Assembly: GCA_028690055.1 (NCBI GenBank)
Contig: JAQVBZ010000014.1
Location: forward strand, 1 to 44,717
Length of the DNA: 44,717 nt
Source of the DNA: Minisyncoccota bacterium
GTDB taxonomy: Bacteria; Patescibacteriota; Minisyncoccia; JAHIHE01; JAGLIN01
Direction of reading: 5' to 3'
Shown: positions 24,535-32,449 of the stretch, piece by piece
Layout: every line of letters starts with the position of its first letter
Numbering within the stretch: the stretch's first letter is position 1
The notes under the pieces: model-generated
The model's database searches: none
The model's input: the letters and a program-made list of their open reading frames with translations, nothing else
What the model was told of the DNA's origin: nothing
Made by a program: the position numbers and the translations under genes

Positions 24535-25671
24535 TTACAAGATAACACGAATATTTGAGCGGCTGAGCGGATTATTTTTTCCCATCTTCAAAACCCCCTC
24601 CGCGATAACCTCTGCCGGCCTTTTGCCGCTAAGCGAGTCGTTATACCTCTCCAGATTTTCCGTAATCTCATCTTTCCTGTTTTGCACCTCCTTCAACTTT
24701 TTCAAAAGTTTCCCCTCATCCAGATCTTTTTCTTCCGATAGCAAAATCATATTCTGCTCGGCGAAATATTCGGCGTTGTGATATTGATGGTTATTGGCCG
24801 CGGACGGCAGCGGGATGATAAGACTGGGTTTATCGAGTGCGATGATTTCTGAGAGCGAATTGGCACCGGCACGAGAAATTATGAAATCCGAGAGCGCGAA
24901 GGCGTCTTTCATCTCGTCCTTGAGGTACGGATAGACTTTGTAACGCTTTTTATTCGCCAGTTCCAACCCGTCCATCTTTTTCTCGATCTCTTCAACATTC
25001 TTCGTTCCGCAAATATGGATCACCTGGAAATCTGCGAGCAATTTCGGCAACGAATCAAATAATGCCTCGTTGATTTTCTGCGCGCCCTGACTACCACCGA
25101 AGACGAGGATGATGGGCAGGTCTTCACGCAATCCGAAGAATCTCTGCGCACGATTCTTGTCGCCCTCCAAAATATCTTCACGAATCGGGTTGCCGGAAAC
25201 GATAATCTTCTTGTCCGGGAAATATTTCCGACTCTCAGGAAAAGAGATAAAAATCTTTTTTGCAAAATGTCCGATCAATTTGTTAGCCAACCCCGGTACC
25301 GTATCGGACTCGTGAGTCAGGATCGGGATTCTCGTATAAGAAGCGGCAAAAACCGCCGGCACACTGGCAAATCCGCCCTTGCTGAAAATCACATCCGGCT
25401 TGAACTTCAGGATATAAAAGAAGGCCTGATCGATGCCCATCAGCACCTTGAAAATATCCGAAAAATTTTGAAGCGAAAAATAACGACGAAATTTTCCCGC
25501 GGTAATGATTTTCACCTCGATGCCTGCCTCGCGCAGAGTGTCATTAAAATCGCTCTTGGGACCCACGAATAAAAACTCGGCTTGTGCATCCCGCTTCTTT
25601 ATTTCCGCAATTACCGACAGCAGTGGAATCAGATGCCCACCCGTCCCTCCACCTGTGAGAAGTATTTTCAT
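24535..25671 (-). CDS. murG: UDP-GlcNAc:lipid I N-acetylglucosaminyltransferase
   Basis: 378 residues. MurG adds GlcNAc to lipid I on the inner membrane face to make lipid II. All family motifs are canonical: the N-terminal loop TGGGTGGHLIPLLSVI with its invariant His, VIFSKGGFASVPAVFAA, PILTHESDTVPGLANK, SGNPIRE, the donor loop VFGGSQGAQKIN, SRAGANSLSEI, and NNHQYHNAEYF for the UDP-sugar. It is therefore the copy expected to do the housekeeping reaction, in contrast to the paralogue at 10177-11274, with which it shares the overall layout. A short extra C-terminus (NPLSRSNIRVIL) follows. It is about 270 bases downstream of yvcK, with a repeat in between. Confidence 0.95.
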   Translation of the reverse strand: MKILLTGGGTGGHLIPLLSVIAEIKKRDAQAEFLFVGPKSDFNDTLREAGIEVKIITAGKFRRYFSLQNFSDIFKVLMGIDQAFFYILKFKPDVIFSKGGFASVPAVFAASYTRIPILTHESDTVPGLANKLIGHFAKKIFISFPESRKYFPDKKIIVSGNPIREDILEGDKNRAQRFFGLREDLPIILVFGGSQGAQKINEALFDSLPKLLADFQVIHICGTKNVEEIEKKMDGLELANKKRYKVYPYLKDEMKDAFALSDFIISRAGANSLSEIIALDKPSLIIPLPSAANNHQYHNAEYFAEQNMILLSEEKDLDEGKLLKKLKEVQNRKDEITENLERYNDSLSGKRPAEVIAEGVLKMGKNNPLSRSNIRVIL

Positions 25672-25745
25672 TTTGTTTATCAGTTAAGGTTACGATTTTT
25701 CTAATTACTCAGCCGTACTATTCGCAGCGACCCTTTTTTTATTTA

Positions 25746-25883
25746 TCATTTCGAAATGGGGTACTCCGATTGAGAAATCTGGGAAAAATACTACGCGTAT
25801 AAAAAGTTATTTTTATAAAAATAATATCCTTCAAGGCCGATACGTTTCCCATATTTCTCAGACGAGTATGCCTTTCGGAATGA
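25746..25883. repeat. Inverted repeat between yvcK and murG
   Basis: About 138 bp with ends TCATTTCGAAA and TTTCGGAATGA, and inner arms TGAGAAATCTGGG and CCCATATTTCTCAG. A diverged relative is at 27031-27136. Confidence 0.7.
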
Positions 25884-25940
25884 CAAAATAGAATTTCGCG
25901 TAAATAATAGAGCATATAGCCAAAACAATACCGCACATTT

Positions 25941-26912
25941 TTATCCATTAATCAATTTCCATATCGCCGCACCTGTTTTCTTCGGATCATTGTTCACAGA
26001 GCCCGCCAAGAGATAATCAACTCCTACGAATTTCGGCTCCTCCGGATCGCCATCGAAAACGACTGGGGCCAAAATACTTTCGTCTTCTTCTTGCGCCTTC
26101 CTTGCAGATTCCTCGTCCGGAATATATTTATTATACAAGACATAATCCAATTTTGTGCCGATATATTTTTCCACCTCCCTGACGAAATCCGACACACCGA
26201 AACCATTCGTTTCTCCGTGCTTGTTCATTACATTCGTAACGAGAATCTTCTTCGCCGAAGAATCGGCAATCGCCTTTTTCATCCCGCGCGGGAGAAAACA
26301 AGGTAACAGCGAAGAGTAGAGGTCGCCCGGACCGAAAACGAGCGCGTCTGCCTTTGCGATTGCCAGTTGCGCAGGCTTATATACTTTGGCCTGGGGCTTC
26401 AGGAGCAGCTTCTTGATTTTTAAATCCGCATCGTGCATTTTAGGCACATCAATCTCACTTTCCCCTTTTATTACTTGTCCATTTTCCAATTCCGCACAGA
26501 GTGTGATATTTCCCAAAGTTGCCGGCAACGCCTGGTATTTTTTACCGACCTCCAGAAATATGCAGCACTCTTTCAACACCTCGTCATAAGACTTCAGACT
26601 CTGACAAAGCCCTGCGATAAAAACATTGCCGAAGTTGTGCCCCTTGTGCCCGCCCTCGAATTCTTCCGAACCGAAACGCATCCCCCAGAGATTTTTCTTC
26701 CACGCGGGAGCATCACTAAAAGCCAATATGTGTCTGCGAATATCTCCCGGCGCAGGCACACCCAGTTCGCGGCGCAACGCTCCAGTCGAACCACCGTCAT
26801 CCGTCATAGAAGTTATCGAGGTTATCTCCGCAGGGTATTCTCTGAACGGCGTCAGCACCGCCTTCGGGACTACGCTACCTCCCCCAAAACAAACGATTTT
26901 TTTTAGTTTCAT
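25941..26912 (-). CDS. yvcK: YvcK/CofD-like nucleotide-sugar-binding regulator
   Basis: 323 residues from ATG 26912; the longer frame to 27047 includes repeat sequence. The glycine loop KIVCFGGGSVVPKAVL opens the fold, followed by ITSMTDDGGSTGALRRELGVPAPGDIRRH, the active-site-like segment of the CofD/YvcK superfamily. Later come GGHKGHNFGNVFIAGL and DALVFGPGDLYSSLLPCFLP, both YvcK hallmarks. In Firmicutes and Actinobacteria YvcK binds UDP-GlcNAc-type sugars and supports wall synthesis and gluconeogenic growth. Here the genes beside it are murG downstream and, divergently, murA, so a role in balancing UDP-GlcNAc use fits. Normal family length is about 320. Confidence 0.9.
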   Translation of the reverse strand: MKLKKIVCFGGGSVVPKAVLTPFREYPAEITSITSMTDDGGSTGALRRELGVPAPGDIRRHILAFSDAPAWKKNLWGMRFGSEEFEGGHKGHNFGNVFIAGLCQSLKSYDEVLKECCIFLEVGKKYQALPATLGNITLCAELENGQVIKGESEIDVPKMHDADLKIKKLLLKPQAKVYKPAQLAIAKADALVFGPGDLYSSLLPCFLPRGMKKAIADSSAKKILVTNVMNKHGETNGFGVSDFVREVEKYIGTKLDYVLYNKYIPDEESARKAQEEDESILAPVVFDGDPEEPKFVGVDYLLAGSVNNDPKKTGAAIWKLING

Positions 26913-27030
26913 TTTTTGTAAAAAGTTATGTAATTTCTGAACGCTCTCCATTGGTTCAATCGTCTTGATTGAACTTTTCTTTTTGATCTTAGAACATAAA
27001 AGATACCCTGCCGCACTATATGTTATTTGC

Positions 27031-27136
27031 CATCCCAAAAGGCGCACTCGACCGAGAAATCTGGAAAAGGTATAATCTGCATATGTAATTAAATTATAGA
27101 CAAAACAATACTAGCCATATTCCTCAGATTTTTCAC
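27031..27136. repeat. Diverged inverted repeat upstream of yvcK
   Basis: GCACTCGACCGAGAAATCTG at the left and CCATATTCCTCAGATTTTT at the right correspond to the arms at 25746-25883. The 380-base gap 26913-27292 between the divergent yvcK and murA otherwise shows only an AT-rich stretch and a GCGGGATTGCCGTG/CAATGAC repeat near 27178-27225. No convincing promoter pair was found. Confidence 0.55.
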
Positions 27137-27292
27137 AAACACTTTAATACTACGAATAGGGAGTTTACCGCATAACAGCGGGATTGCCGTGTCGTCGCAG
27201 TGCTTTTTCCTCGCAATGACACGCCCGGATAATTTCCTTGTCAATTCGCTCTTATTATTATACCATTAAACCGTAAACCGTAAAAACAACAG

Positions 27293-28561
27293 ATGGAAAA
27301 GTTCATTATAAACGGAGGAAAACCGCTTGAAGGAGAAATCGAAGTCATGGGTTCAAAGAATGCCACAACCCCTATTCTTTCTGCATGCCTGCTCACCAAA
27401 GAAGAATGTATCATCGACAATGTTCCCCGCATTACCGATGTGATGAATATGATAAAAATATTACAGAGCATGGGAGTGGAAGTGGAACGCATCGGCGAAA
27501 GGACTATCCGCGTGAAAGCCGGCGATAATGTCGACCCCGAGAAGATGGATTTCGCGCTTGTCGGACATATGCGCTCTTCCATCCTGCTTTTAGGAAGTCT
27601 TCTGTCCAGATTCCACAAATTCAAAATCAAACAACCCGGAGGCTGTATCATCGGTGCCAGACCTATCGGCACTCATTTCGATGCGCTGGAAGCACTCGGT
27701 GCCACCATTAATCAAGATGATACTTATTATTATTTTGATGCTGACCGACTCATCGGCAAAAGGATTGTACTCAAGGAATTCTCTGTAACCGCGACCGAAA
27801 ATCTGATGATGGCCGCCACACTCGCCGAAGGCACCACTACTATCCGCACGGCTGCCATCGAGCCGCACGTCCAAGATCTCGGCAGGTTCCTGCGCAAGAT
27901 GGGAGCCAATATAAAAGGTGGCGGATTCCACACCATAGAAATCCAGGGGGTCGATAAACTCCACGGAGCGAACCACTCCATCCAGCCGGATCCGATCGAG
28001 GCTGGAACTTTCGCTATCGCCGCCGGAGCAACCAAAGGCGATGTACTTATAAAAAATATCGTGCCGAATGACCTCGACCTGGTTTTGGAAAAGCTCAAAG
28101 AAGCCGGAGTACTTTTTGATATCGAAGATGGAAAGAATCTTCACGTCAAACCGACATCCAAACTCGGAACTCTTTGCAAAATAGAGGCCCGTACCTACCC
28201 GGGATTGCCGACCGATCTGCAAGCGCCTTTTGCGGTACTCGCTACTCAGACCGAAGGCAATACCCTCGTCCATGACACGCTCTATGAAGGTCGGATGAAT
28301 TATATCAACGAACTCACCAAGATGGGCGCCAATGCCGTCATCTGCGACCCACATCGCGCCATCATCACCGGCCCAACACCACTTTATGGCAAGGATATCA
28401 ACAGCTTCGACCTGCGCGCCGGAGCAACGATGATTATCGCCGCATTGCTTGCTCAAGGGCAGAGTACTCTCTCGGGCATCGAACAGGTGGATCGAGGGTA
28501 TGAAGCGATCGAGGAGAGACTACAAAAATTGGGGGCGGACATCAGAAGAGAGAAAATTTAG
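27293..28561 (+). CDS. murA: UDP-N-acetylglucosamine 1-carboxyvinyltransferase
   Basis: 422 residues, normal size. MurA transfers enolpyruvate from PEP to UDP-GlcNAc, the first committed step of peptidoglycan synthesis. Lys 22 in MGSKNATTPIL and Cys 118 in QPGGCIIGARPIGTHFDAL are the catalytic residues; the Cys is the one attacked by fosfomycin, so sensitivity would be expected. The pseudo-symmetrical second half has EARTYPGLPTDLQAPF and a Phe-Asp-Leu-Arg-Ala-Gly segment near the end. No SD precedes the ATG. It is transcribed divergently from yvcK and ends in a strong terminator. The close partners in the pathway are glmS (2.7 kb away), murC and murG. Confidence 0.97.
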   Translation: MEKFIINGGKPLEGEIEVMGSKNATTPILSACLLTKEECIIDNVPRITDVMNMIKILQSMGVEVERIGERTIRVKAGDNVDPEKMDFALVGHMRSSILLLGSLLSRFHKFKIKQPGGCIIGARPIGTHFDALEALGATINQDDTYYYFDADRLIGKRIVLKEFSVTATENLMMAATLAEGTTTIRTAAIEPHVQDLGRFLRKMGANIKGGGFHTIEIQGVDKLHGANHSIQPDPIEAGTFAIAAGATKGDVLIKNIVPNDLDLVLEKLKEAGVLFDIEDGKNLHVKPTSKLGTLCKIEARTYPGLPTDLQAPFAVLATQTEGNTLVHDTLYEGRMNYINELTKMGANAVICDPHRAIITGPTPLYGKDINSFDLRAGATMIIAALLAQGQSTLSGIEQVDRGYEAIEERLQKLGADIRREKI

Positions 28562-28576
28562 ACTCAACTTCTCAAG

Positions 28577-28606
28577 AAAAAACAGAAATTTAGAATTCTG
28601 TTTTTT
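28577..28606. terminator. Terminator behind murA, probably bidirectional
   Basis: AAAAAACAGAA and TTCTGTTTTTT form an 11-bp stem with an 8-nt loop. It also lies 6 bases past the stop codon of the convergent gene at 28612. Confidence 0.85.
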
Positions 28607-28611
28607 AATAT

Positions 28612-29184
28612 TTATGATTTGTTCATTTCCGCCCTCCTGTCTCTTGCTTCCTGCAAATTTCTTTTTCTGTTCTTAATCCCATTTTCCAAAACCGAATCTA
28701 TCTGCGACAAAGAAAATTCATAACCCCTGAGCCAAAACTCTTCTTCGAGTCCTGCCTTGGACAAAAAAATGTGCATCTTCTTTATGTATTCGGTTACATC
28801 TGTTTCTTTGCATAGTCTTATTGCCATCTCAAAATTATTAAAAGCCTCAGCTTCATATCCGTCCATGCGCAGAGCTTTTAATTCTTCTTCGATTTCCACT
28901 TTCTTAGCAGAAGGAAAGCTAATGCGACATAAATGTATTTCCGCATGACGGACAATGTTTTCCACGTCGCACTCGAAACTCCGACTCCGGATAAAACCCA
29001 ACAAAAGCTTTAGTATTTGGACAGAAGTTTCCGGCTTCGAACCCTCGGTCTGGCTTACTTTGCTTGCAATTTTCTCCACAATATCACCTTTTTGTTTTTG
29101 TGCTATCTCTTTGTTACCACAATAAGAACGAAAAGTCAAAGGAATAGTCTTAAATTCTGTTCTGAAGCGCAATTCCCCAACCAT
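28612..29184 (-). CDS. Hypothetical helical cytoplasmic protein
   Basis: 190 residues, not recognised. It has no signal peptide or membrane segment. The sequence is mainly amphipathic helix (for example VEIEEELKALRMDGYEAEAF and CKETDVTEYIKKMHIFLSKA) and closes with a basic/acidic stretch (KNRKRNLQEARDRRAEMNKS). The helix spacing is reminiscent of TPR-like or all-helical adaptor folds, but no motif fixes this. AGGA lies 5 nt before the ATG. It is convergent with murA, sharing its terminator, and is about 140 bases downstream of the secreted-protein gene's terminator. Confidence 0.65.
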   Translation of the reverse strand: MVGELRFRTEFKTIPLTFRSYCGNKEIAQKQKGDIVEKIASKVSQTEGSKPETSVQILKLLLGFIRSRSFECDVENIVRHAEIHLCRISFPSAKKVEIEEELKALRMDGYEAEAFNNFEMAIRLCKETDVTEYIKKMHIFLSKAGLEEEFWLRGYEFSLSQIDSVLENGIKNRKRNLQEARDRRAEMNKS

Positions 29185-29279
29185 AAAATCCTAAAAAAGA
29201 TTGCAATAACCAGGCAGGACGTCAGGCTGAAAAATATATAAGAAATAACGTGCTAATGATATTTTACATAAAATAAAAA

Positions 29280-29312
29280 GGTATGAAGATTAAGTGAATC
29301 AATCTTCATACC
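29280..29312 (-). terminator. Terminator of the small secreted protein gene
   Basis: GGTATGAAGATT and AATCTTCATACC form a 12-bp stem with a 9-nt loop. On the minus strand it is followed by TTTTTATTTTATG, 14 bases past the stop codon. Confidence 0.85.
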
Positions 29313-29326
29313 GAACCGCATACCCT

Positions 29327-29689
29327 TTAAGGATAACGGATATTTACCGTATTCAAGCTCTTGTAACTAACTCTCACTGTATAGCAATAGTTAGTTCTGC
29401 TTATGATTTGAGCTTGCGTTATGCCCAAACCATATTGTTTGCTGAAAGAGAGAATACGGCTATTTATCAAATTCCTGGACGCTTGTAGGTTATATGTATT
29501 GTATGCCGTCTGACCGTTGCTGAAATGAACGGTACAGATATTAGTCCCCTTGACGTTACTTATAGTATAAGTACTATAAGTAACCTTATTTACTGGAACA
29601 GCCATGGCTGTTGGAACGAAGGCAATGGACAATACACACACAAGCATCAAAAGAGACGCAACTTTGAATCCTTTTTTTAAATTTTCCAT
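29327..29689 (-). CDS. Small exported protein
   Basis: 120 residues from ATG 29689. A classical Sec signal peptide (MENLKKGFKVASLLMLVCVL, then SIAFVPTAMA) ends at a probable cleavage after AMA, leaving about 90 residues. The mature part is rich in Thr, Asn and Tyr, basic, and contains two Cys (TNICTVHF and TNYCYTVRV) that could pair as a disulphide in a small beta-rich fold. Family unknown. The gene has a complete unit of its own: promoter at 29779-29807, leader hairpin at 29737-29763, CAGGA as SD about 9 nt before the ATG, and a strong terminator. This compact layout suggests an abundant secreted product. Confidence 0.75.
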   Translation of the reverse strand: MENLKKGFKVASLLMLVCVLSIAFVPTAMAVPVNKVTYSTYTISNVKGTNICTVHFSNGQTAYNTYNLQASRNLINSRILSFSKQYGLGITQAQIISRTNYCYTVRVSYKSLNTVNIRYP

Positions 29690-29736
29690 TTTTTCAAATC
29701 CTGTTTTTCTGTGTTTCTGTTTTTCTTCCTGTCGCA

Positions 29737-29763
29737 AGATTTGCCTACTCTGTGAGCAAATCT
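29737..29763 (-). promoter_or_regulatory. 5' leader hairpin of the small exported protein
   Basis: AGATTTGC and GCAAATCT form an 8-bp stem with an 11-nt loop, just after the predicted transcription start. It may protect the mRNA 5' end; no riboswitch class is recognised. Confidence 0.5.
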
Positions 29764-29778
29764 TCTAACTGCTTGGAC

Positions 29779-29807
29779 AGGCTAACACAGAAACAAGCTC
29801 AAGTCAA
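29779..29807 (-). promoter_or_regulatory. Promoter of the small exported protein gene
   Basis: TTGACT (29807-29802), 17-nt spacer, TAGCCT (29784-29779). The -10 is imperfect. Confidence 0.5.
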
Positions 29808-29925
29808 GACTCAACAAGCTTCTCTATTTTATTTTTATTTCTATTTGCTGTCACTATCCATCTTCTTGATTTTGGATTTTCATAAAAGAACCTCTATATT
29901 TGCATTGTCATAAAACGCCGCAAAA

Positions 29926-29951
29926 AAGACGATGGATTGTATCATCGTCTT
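29926..29951 (-). terminator. Terminator of glmS
   Basis: AAGACGATG and CATCGTCTT make a 9-bp stem with an 8-nt loop and run into TTTTTTG on the minus strand, 24 bases past the glmS stop. Confidence 0.85.
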
Positions 29952-29974
29952 AATCTCCCCGCACAATGATCTTC

Positions 29975-31810
29975 TTATTCTACTGTAACGCTCTTCGCCA
30001 GATTCCTCGGTTTGTCTACATCCAAACCTTTTTCGATTCCCACATATGCCGCAAAAAGATAAAGCGGGATGCAGGCGAGAATAGGAGTGAGCATTTCCAG
30101 TGTCTTGGGAATATGGATCGTATCGGAAACTATGTCACTGAGCTCTTCATTACCCTTAGTGGTGATGGCGATAATTTTTCCATTGCGCGCTTTCACCTCC
30201 TCCATATTGCTGCGCATCTTGTCATAAACGCTGTCCTTAGGAGCGATGAATACGCAGGGGAAATTTTCATCGATCATCGCAATCGGGCCGTGCTTCATCT
30301 CACCGCCGGCATAACCCTCGGCGTGGATGTAAGAAATTTCCTTGATTTTGAGCGCACCTTCGTAGGCAATCGGACAATTATCTTTTCTCCCCAGATACAA
30401 GAAATTTTCATATCCCGCATATTTTTTCGCCAGATCCCTTATGTTGTCGTTCTCTTTCAAAACTTCATCCACCAGATCGGGTAGCTTGGAAATCTCTGCC
30501 AAAATGCGCTTGCCAGTAACGACCGACATATCGCGCATCCTTCCCAAGTAAACCGTAACGAGTGCGAAGACCACCATCTGCGATATGAACGCTTTGGTCG
30601 AAGCCACTGCGATTTCCGGTCCAGCGTGATTATAGACTCCCGCATCTGTCGAACGCGCTATAGTGCTGCCTACTACATTGACGATACCGAGCGTAAGTGC
30701 GCCTTTTCTTTTTGCCTCCAAAAGTGACGCTAGAGAATCCGCCGTTTCGCCTGACTGACTCACCACAAGAACCGCCGTATTCTCATCGAGAATAGGTTTG
30801 CGATACCGGAACTCGCTTCCCAGCTCGACTTCCACAGGGATTCCAGCATATTCCTCCAACATATACTCACCCACCATTCCCGCATAGCTGGCACTTCCGC
30901 AAGCAATGATGATAATTCTCTCGATGTTGCGTAGCCGGTTCTGGTCCAATACTTCCAGCCCGCCGAGCTTCGCCAAGCCTTCTTCGAGAATCATCCTGCC
31001 GCGAGTGGAATTGCGGATCACCTCCGGACACTCGAAAATCTCCTTCAAAAGGAAATAATCAAAACCGTTTTTTTGTATATCACTCAGATCCATCTCGATC
31101 GTGTCCGGCTTCTTCTCGATTTCGGAACTGTCTTCGATAGAAAGAATCCTGTAATCATCTTTAGTAATAACACCCATCTCACCATCGTCCATATAAATTA
31201 CTTTGTCGGTATAACCGACCAAGGCCGAAGAATCACTGGCAATAAAAGTTTCACCTTCAGCAAATCCCAAAACCATCGGACTGCTTTTCTTGGCCACCAC
31301 GATCTTATCCGGATCTTCTTTGGCAATGATAACGAGAGCGTAAGCGCCCTCCACATGTTTAAGCGCATTCAAAACCGCCTCTTCCAGATTGTCGGTAAAA
31401 TATTTCTCGATCAGGTGCGCCAAAACTTCCGTGTCTGTATTAGACCGGAAAATATGCCCTTCTTTTTCGAGCATCGATTTGAGAATCTTATAATTCTCGA
31501 TGATACCATTGTGCACCAGATAAATATTACCCGCACAGTCAAAGTGCGGATGCGCATTTTTTTCCGAAGGGATTCCGTGTGTAGCCCACCTGGTATGAGC
31601 GATTCCCACGTTTTCCTTCCACTCCTCGTCCTTCAAGCTCTCATCAAGCTCTTTGATTTTACCTACTTTTTTCACACATCTAACTTCTTTTCCCTTTTCC
31701 AAAACGGCGATACCCGCCGAGTCATAACCGCGGTATTCCAGCCTTTTGAGGGCATTGATAAGATAGTCCTTGGCGACCCCGTCGCCTATATAGCCGGCAA
31801 TTCCACACAT
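29975..31810 (-). CDS. glmS: Glutamine--fructose-6-phosphate aminotransferase (isomerizing)
   Basis: 611 residues, normal length. GlmS makes glucosamine-6-phosphate, the entry to UDP-GlcNAc. The N-terminal glutaminase begins MCGIAGYIGDG with Cys 2 as nucleophile and includes HTRWATHG and the GIIENY loop. Two SIS sugar-phosphate domains follow (IACGSASYAGMVGEYMLEE, LVVSQSGETADSLASL, and FLYLGRKDNCPIAYEGALK), then EGYAGGEMKHGPIA and the C-terminal tail PRNLAKSVTVE that closes the active site. All catalytic residues are seen. It is transcribed alone from a good promoter at 31838-31866. The leader of about 20-30 nt is too short for a glmS ribozyme, so regulation by that route is excluded. Confidence 0.97.
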   Translation of the reverse strand: MCGIAGYIGDGVAKDYLINALKRLEYRGYDSAGIAVLEKGKEVRCVKKVGKIKELDESLKDEEWKENVGIAHTRWATHGIPSEKNAHPHFDCAGNIYLVHNGIIENYKILKSMLEKEGHIFRSNTDTEVLAHLIEKYFTDNLEEAVLNALKHVEGAYALVIIAKEDPDKIVVAKKSSPMVLGFAEGETFIASDSSALVGYTDKVIYMDDGEMGVITKDDYRILSIEDSSEIEKKPDTIEMDLSDIQKNGFDYFLLKEIFECPEVIRNSTRGRMILEEGLAKLGGLEVLDQNRLRNIERIIIIACGSASYAGMVGEYMLEEYAGIPVEVELGSEFRYRKPILDENTAVLVVSQSGETADSLASLLEAKRKGALTLGIVNVVGSTIARSTDAGVYNHAGPEIAVASTKAFISQMVVFALVTVYLGRMRDMSVVTGKRILAEISKLPDLVDEVLKENDNIRDLAKKYAGYENFLYLGRKDNCPIAYEGALKIKEISYIHAEGYAGGEMKHGPIAMIDENFPCVFIAPKDSVYDKMRSNMEEVKARNGKIIAITTKGNEELSDIVSDTIHIPKTLEMLTPILACIPLYLFAAYVGIEKGLDVDKPRNLAKSVTVE

Positions 31811-31837
31811 AATTTTACAGTTAGATTTAACGACTTT

Positions 31838-31866
31838 ATTATAGGTTAGATAAAAACAGAGGTCAA
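31838..31866 (-). promoter_or_regulatory. Promoter of glmS
   Basis: TTGACC (31866-31861), 17-nt spacer, TATAAT (31843-31838). Confidence 0.75.
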
Positions 31867-31894
31867 TTTAAATATTCACCGCCTAGGCAAAATA

Positions 31895-31924
31895 AAAATA
31901 GGCAAAATATTAAAGGCCTATTTT
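31895..31924 (-). terminator. Terminator of the ribbon-helix-helix unit
   Basis: AAAATAGGC and GCCTATTTT form a 9-bp stem with a 12-nt loop, followed by TATTTTG on the minus strand. The upstream arm overlaps the stop codon of the 77-residue gene. Confidence 0.8.
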
Positions 31925-32156
31925 AAATTTGTTCTCGTATTCTCTCCCACTCTTGTTCTATATCTTTTACTCCCATTTCCAGACATATCACTACTAGGTC
32001 TTGTTTTGAAAGAGCAATTTTATTTGCCCATTTTTCAAGAAGTTTATCTTTATCAGAATTCAAACTGATGTCGACAGGATCCTTTATTTTTGTTTTTTCA
32101 AAGGTTATTCTCAGGTATAATCCAAGGAAAAGATTAAGTCCTCTTTCTACTATCAC
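31923..32156 (-). CDS. Small ribbon-helix-helix-like protein
   Basis: 77 residues from GTG 32156. The C-terminal 50 residues fit the ribbon-helix-helix pattern of small DNA-binding proteins: a strand PVDISLNSD, helix one KDKLLEKWANKIA, a turn beginning LS, and helix two KQDLVVICLEMGVKDIE. The N-terminal 20 residues (MIVERGLNLFLGLYLRITFE) are hydrophobic and may form a separate strand-helix unit or an interface. No SD is present. The GTG lies 18 bases after the stop of the small upstream gene and both share one promoter and one terminator, so the second product probably depends on coupled translation. Antitoxin-like or autoregulator roles are plausible, but no toxin partner is visible. Confidence 0.6.
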   Translation of the reverse strand: MIVERGLNLFLGLYLRITFEKTKIKDPVDISLNSDKDKLLEKWANKIALSKQDLVVICLEMGVKDIEQEWERIREQI

Positions 32157-32174
32157 TGAATAAAGGTCAATTTC

Positions 32175-32291
32175 TTACGCCCCTTTTCTTTCTTCACATA
32201 CGGTCCTATTGACGATTTGCTGAGTTTTCGTGGCTATACCTTCTATCCTTTCAGCTAGTTCAGTTGGAATCCCTATTGTGCATTCTGGAAT
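32175..32291 (-). CDS. 38-residue ribbon-helix-helix-like protein with probable AUU start
   Basis: The frame ATT-CCA-GAA-TGC runs 38 codons to TAA. A TAA stands two codons before the ATT, so the only initiators available near the SD are ACG (32294) and ATT (32291). AAAGGAGG (32307-32300) is a near-perfect SD and lies 8 nt before the ATT. The product (ECTIGIPTELAERIEGIATK, then TQQIVNRTVCEERKGA) resembles the strand and first helix of a ribbon-helix-helix repressor (TIGIPTELAERI). A promoter with two palindromes (32318-32361) is directly upstream. The strong signals at both ends and the lack of ATG, GTG or TTG make a non-standard start the simplest reading. Decay of a former ATG is the alternative. 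Confidence 0.55.
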   Translation of the reverse strand: MPECTIGIPTELAERIEGIATKTQQIVNRTVCEERKGA

Positions 32292-32317
32292 CGTTTATTC
32301 CTCCTTTAAGCATCTTT

Positions 32318-32361
32318 GTCATATGACTTAATATGATACTACATATGTTGTAATCGGTCAA
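32318..32361 (-). promoter_or_regulatory. Promoter with two palindromes, possible operator
   Basis: TTGACC (32361-32356), 17-nt spacer, TATCAT (32338-32333). The palindromes ACATATGT (32341-32348) and GTCATATGAC (32318-32327) flank the -10 on both sides and share CATATG, spaced about two helical turns apart. That is where a small dimeric repressor would bind to control its own gene. Confidence 0.6.
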
Positions 32362-32419
32362 TAAGTGAAAATAGATGTTTTTTAACATGAATAAAACACC
32401 GAATGGACGCCGAATAAGT

Positions 32420-32449
32420 AAAAAAGAAGAGTTTTTACTCTTCTTTTTT
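32420..32449 (-). terminator. Terminator overlapping the rnc stop codon
   Basis: AAAAAAGAAGAGT and ACTCTTCTTTTTT form a 13-bp stem with a 4-nt loop. The first arm is made of the last rnc codons. Confidence 0.85.

Noticed and set aside
26913-27047. N-terminal extension of yvcK
   Set aside because: YvcK proteins start directly before the GGG loop; the extra codons run into an intergenic repeat.
27590-28456. Open frame of 288 codons antisense to murA
   Set aside because: Shadow of murA caused by codon bias; the composition is not protein-like.
31811-31870. glmS ribozyme or other riboswitch ahead of glmS
   Set aside because: The promoter lies only about 30 bases before the start codon, leaving no room for such a structure.
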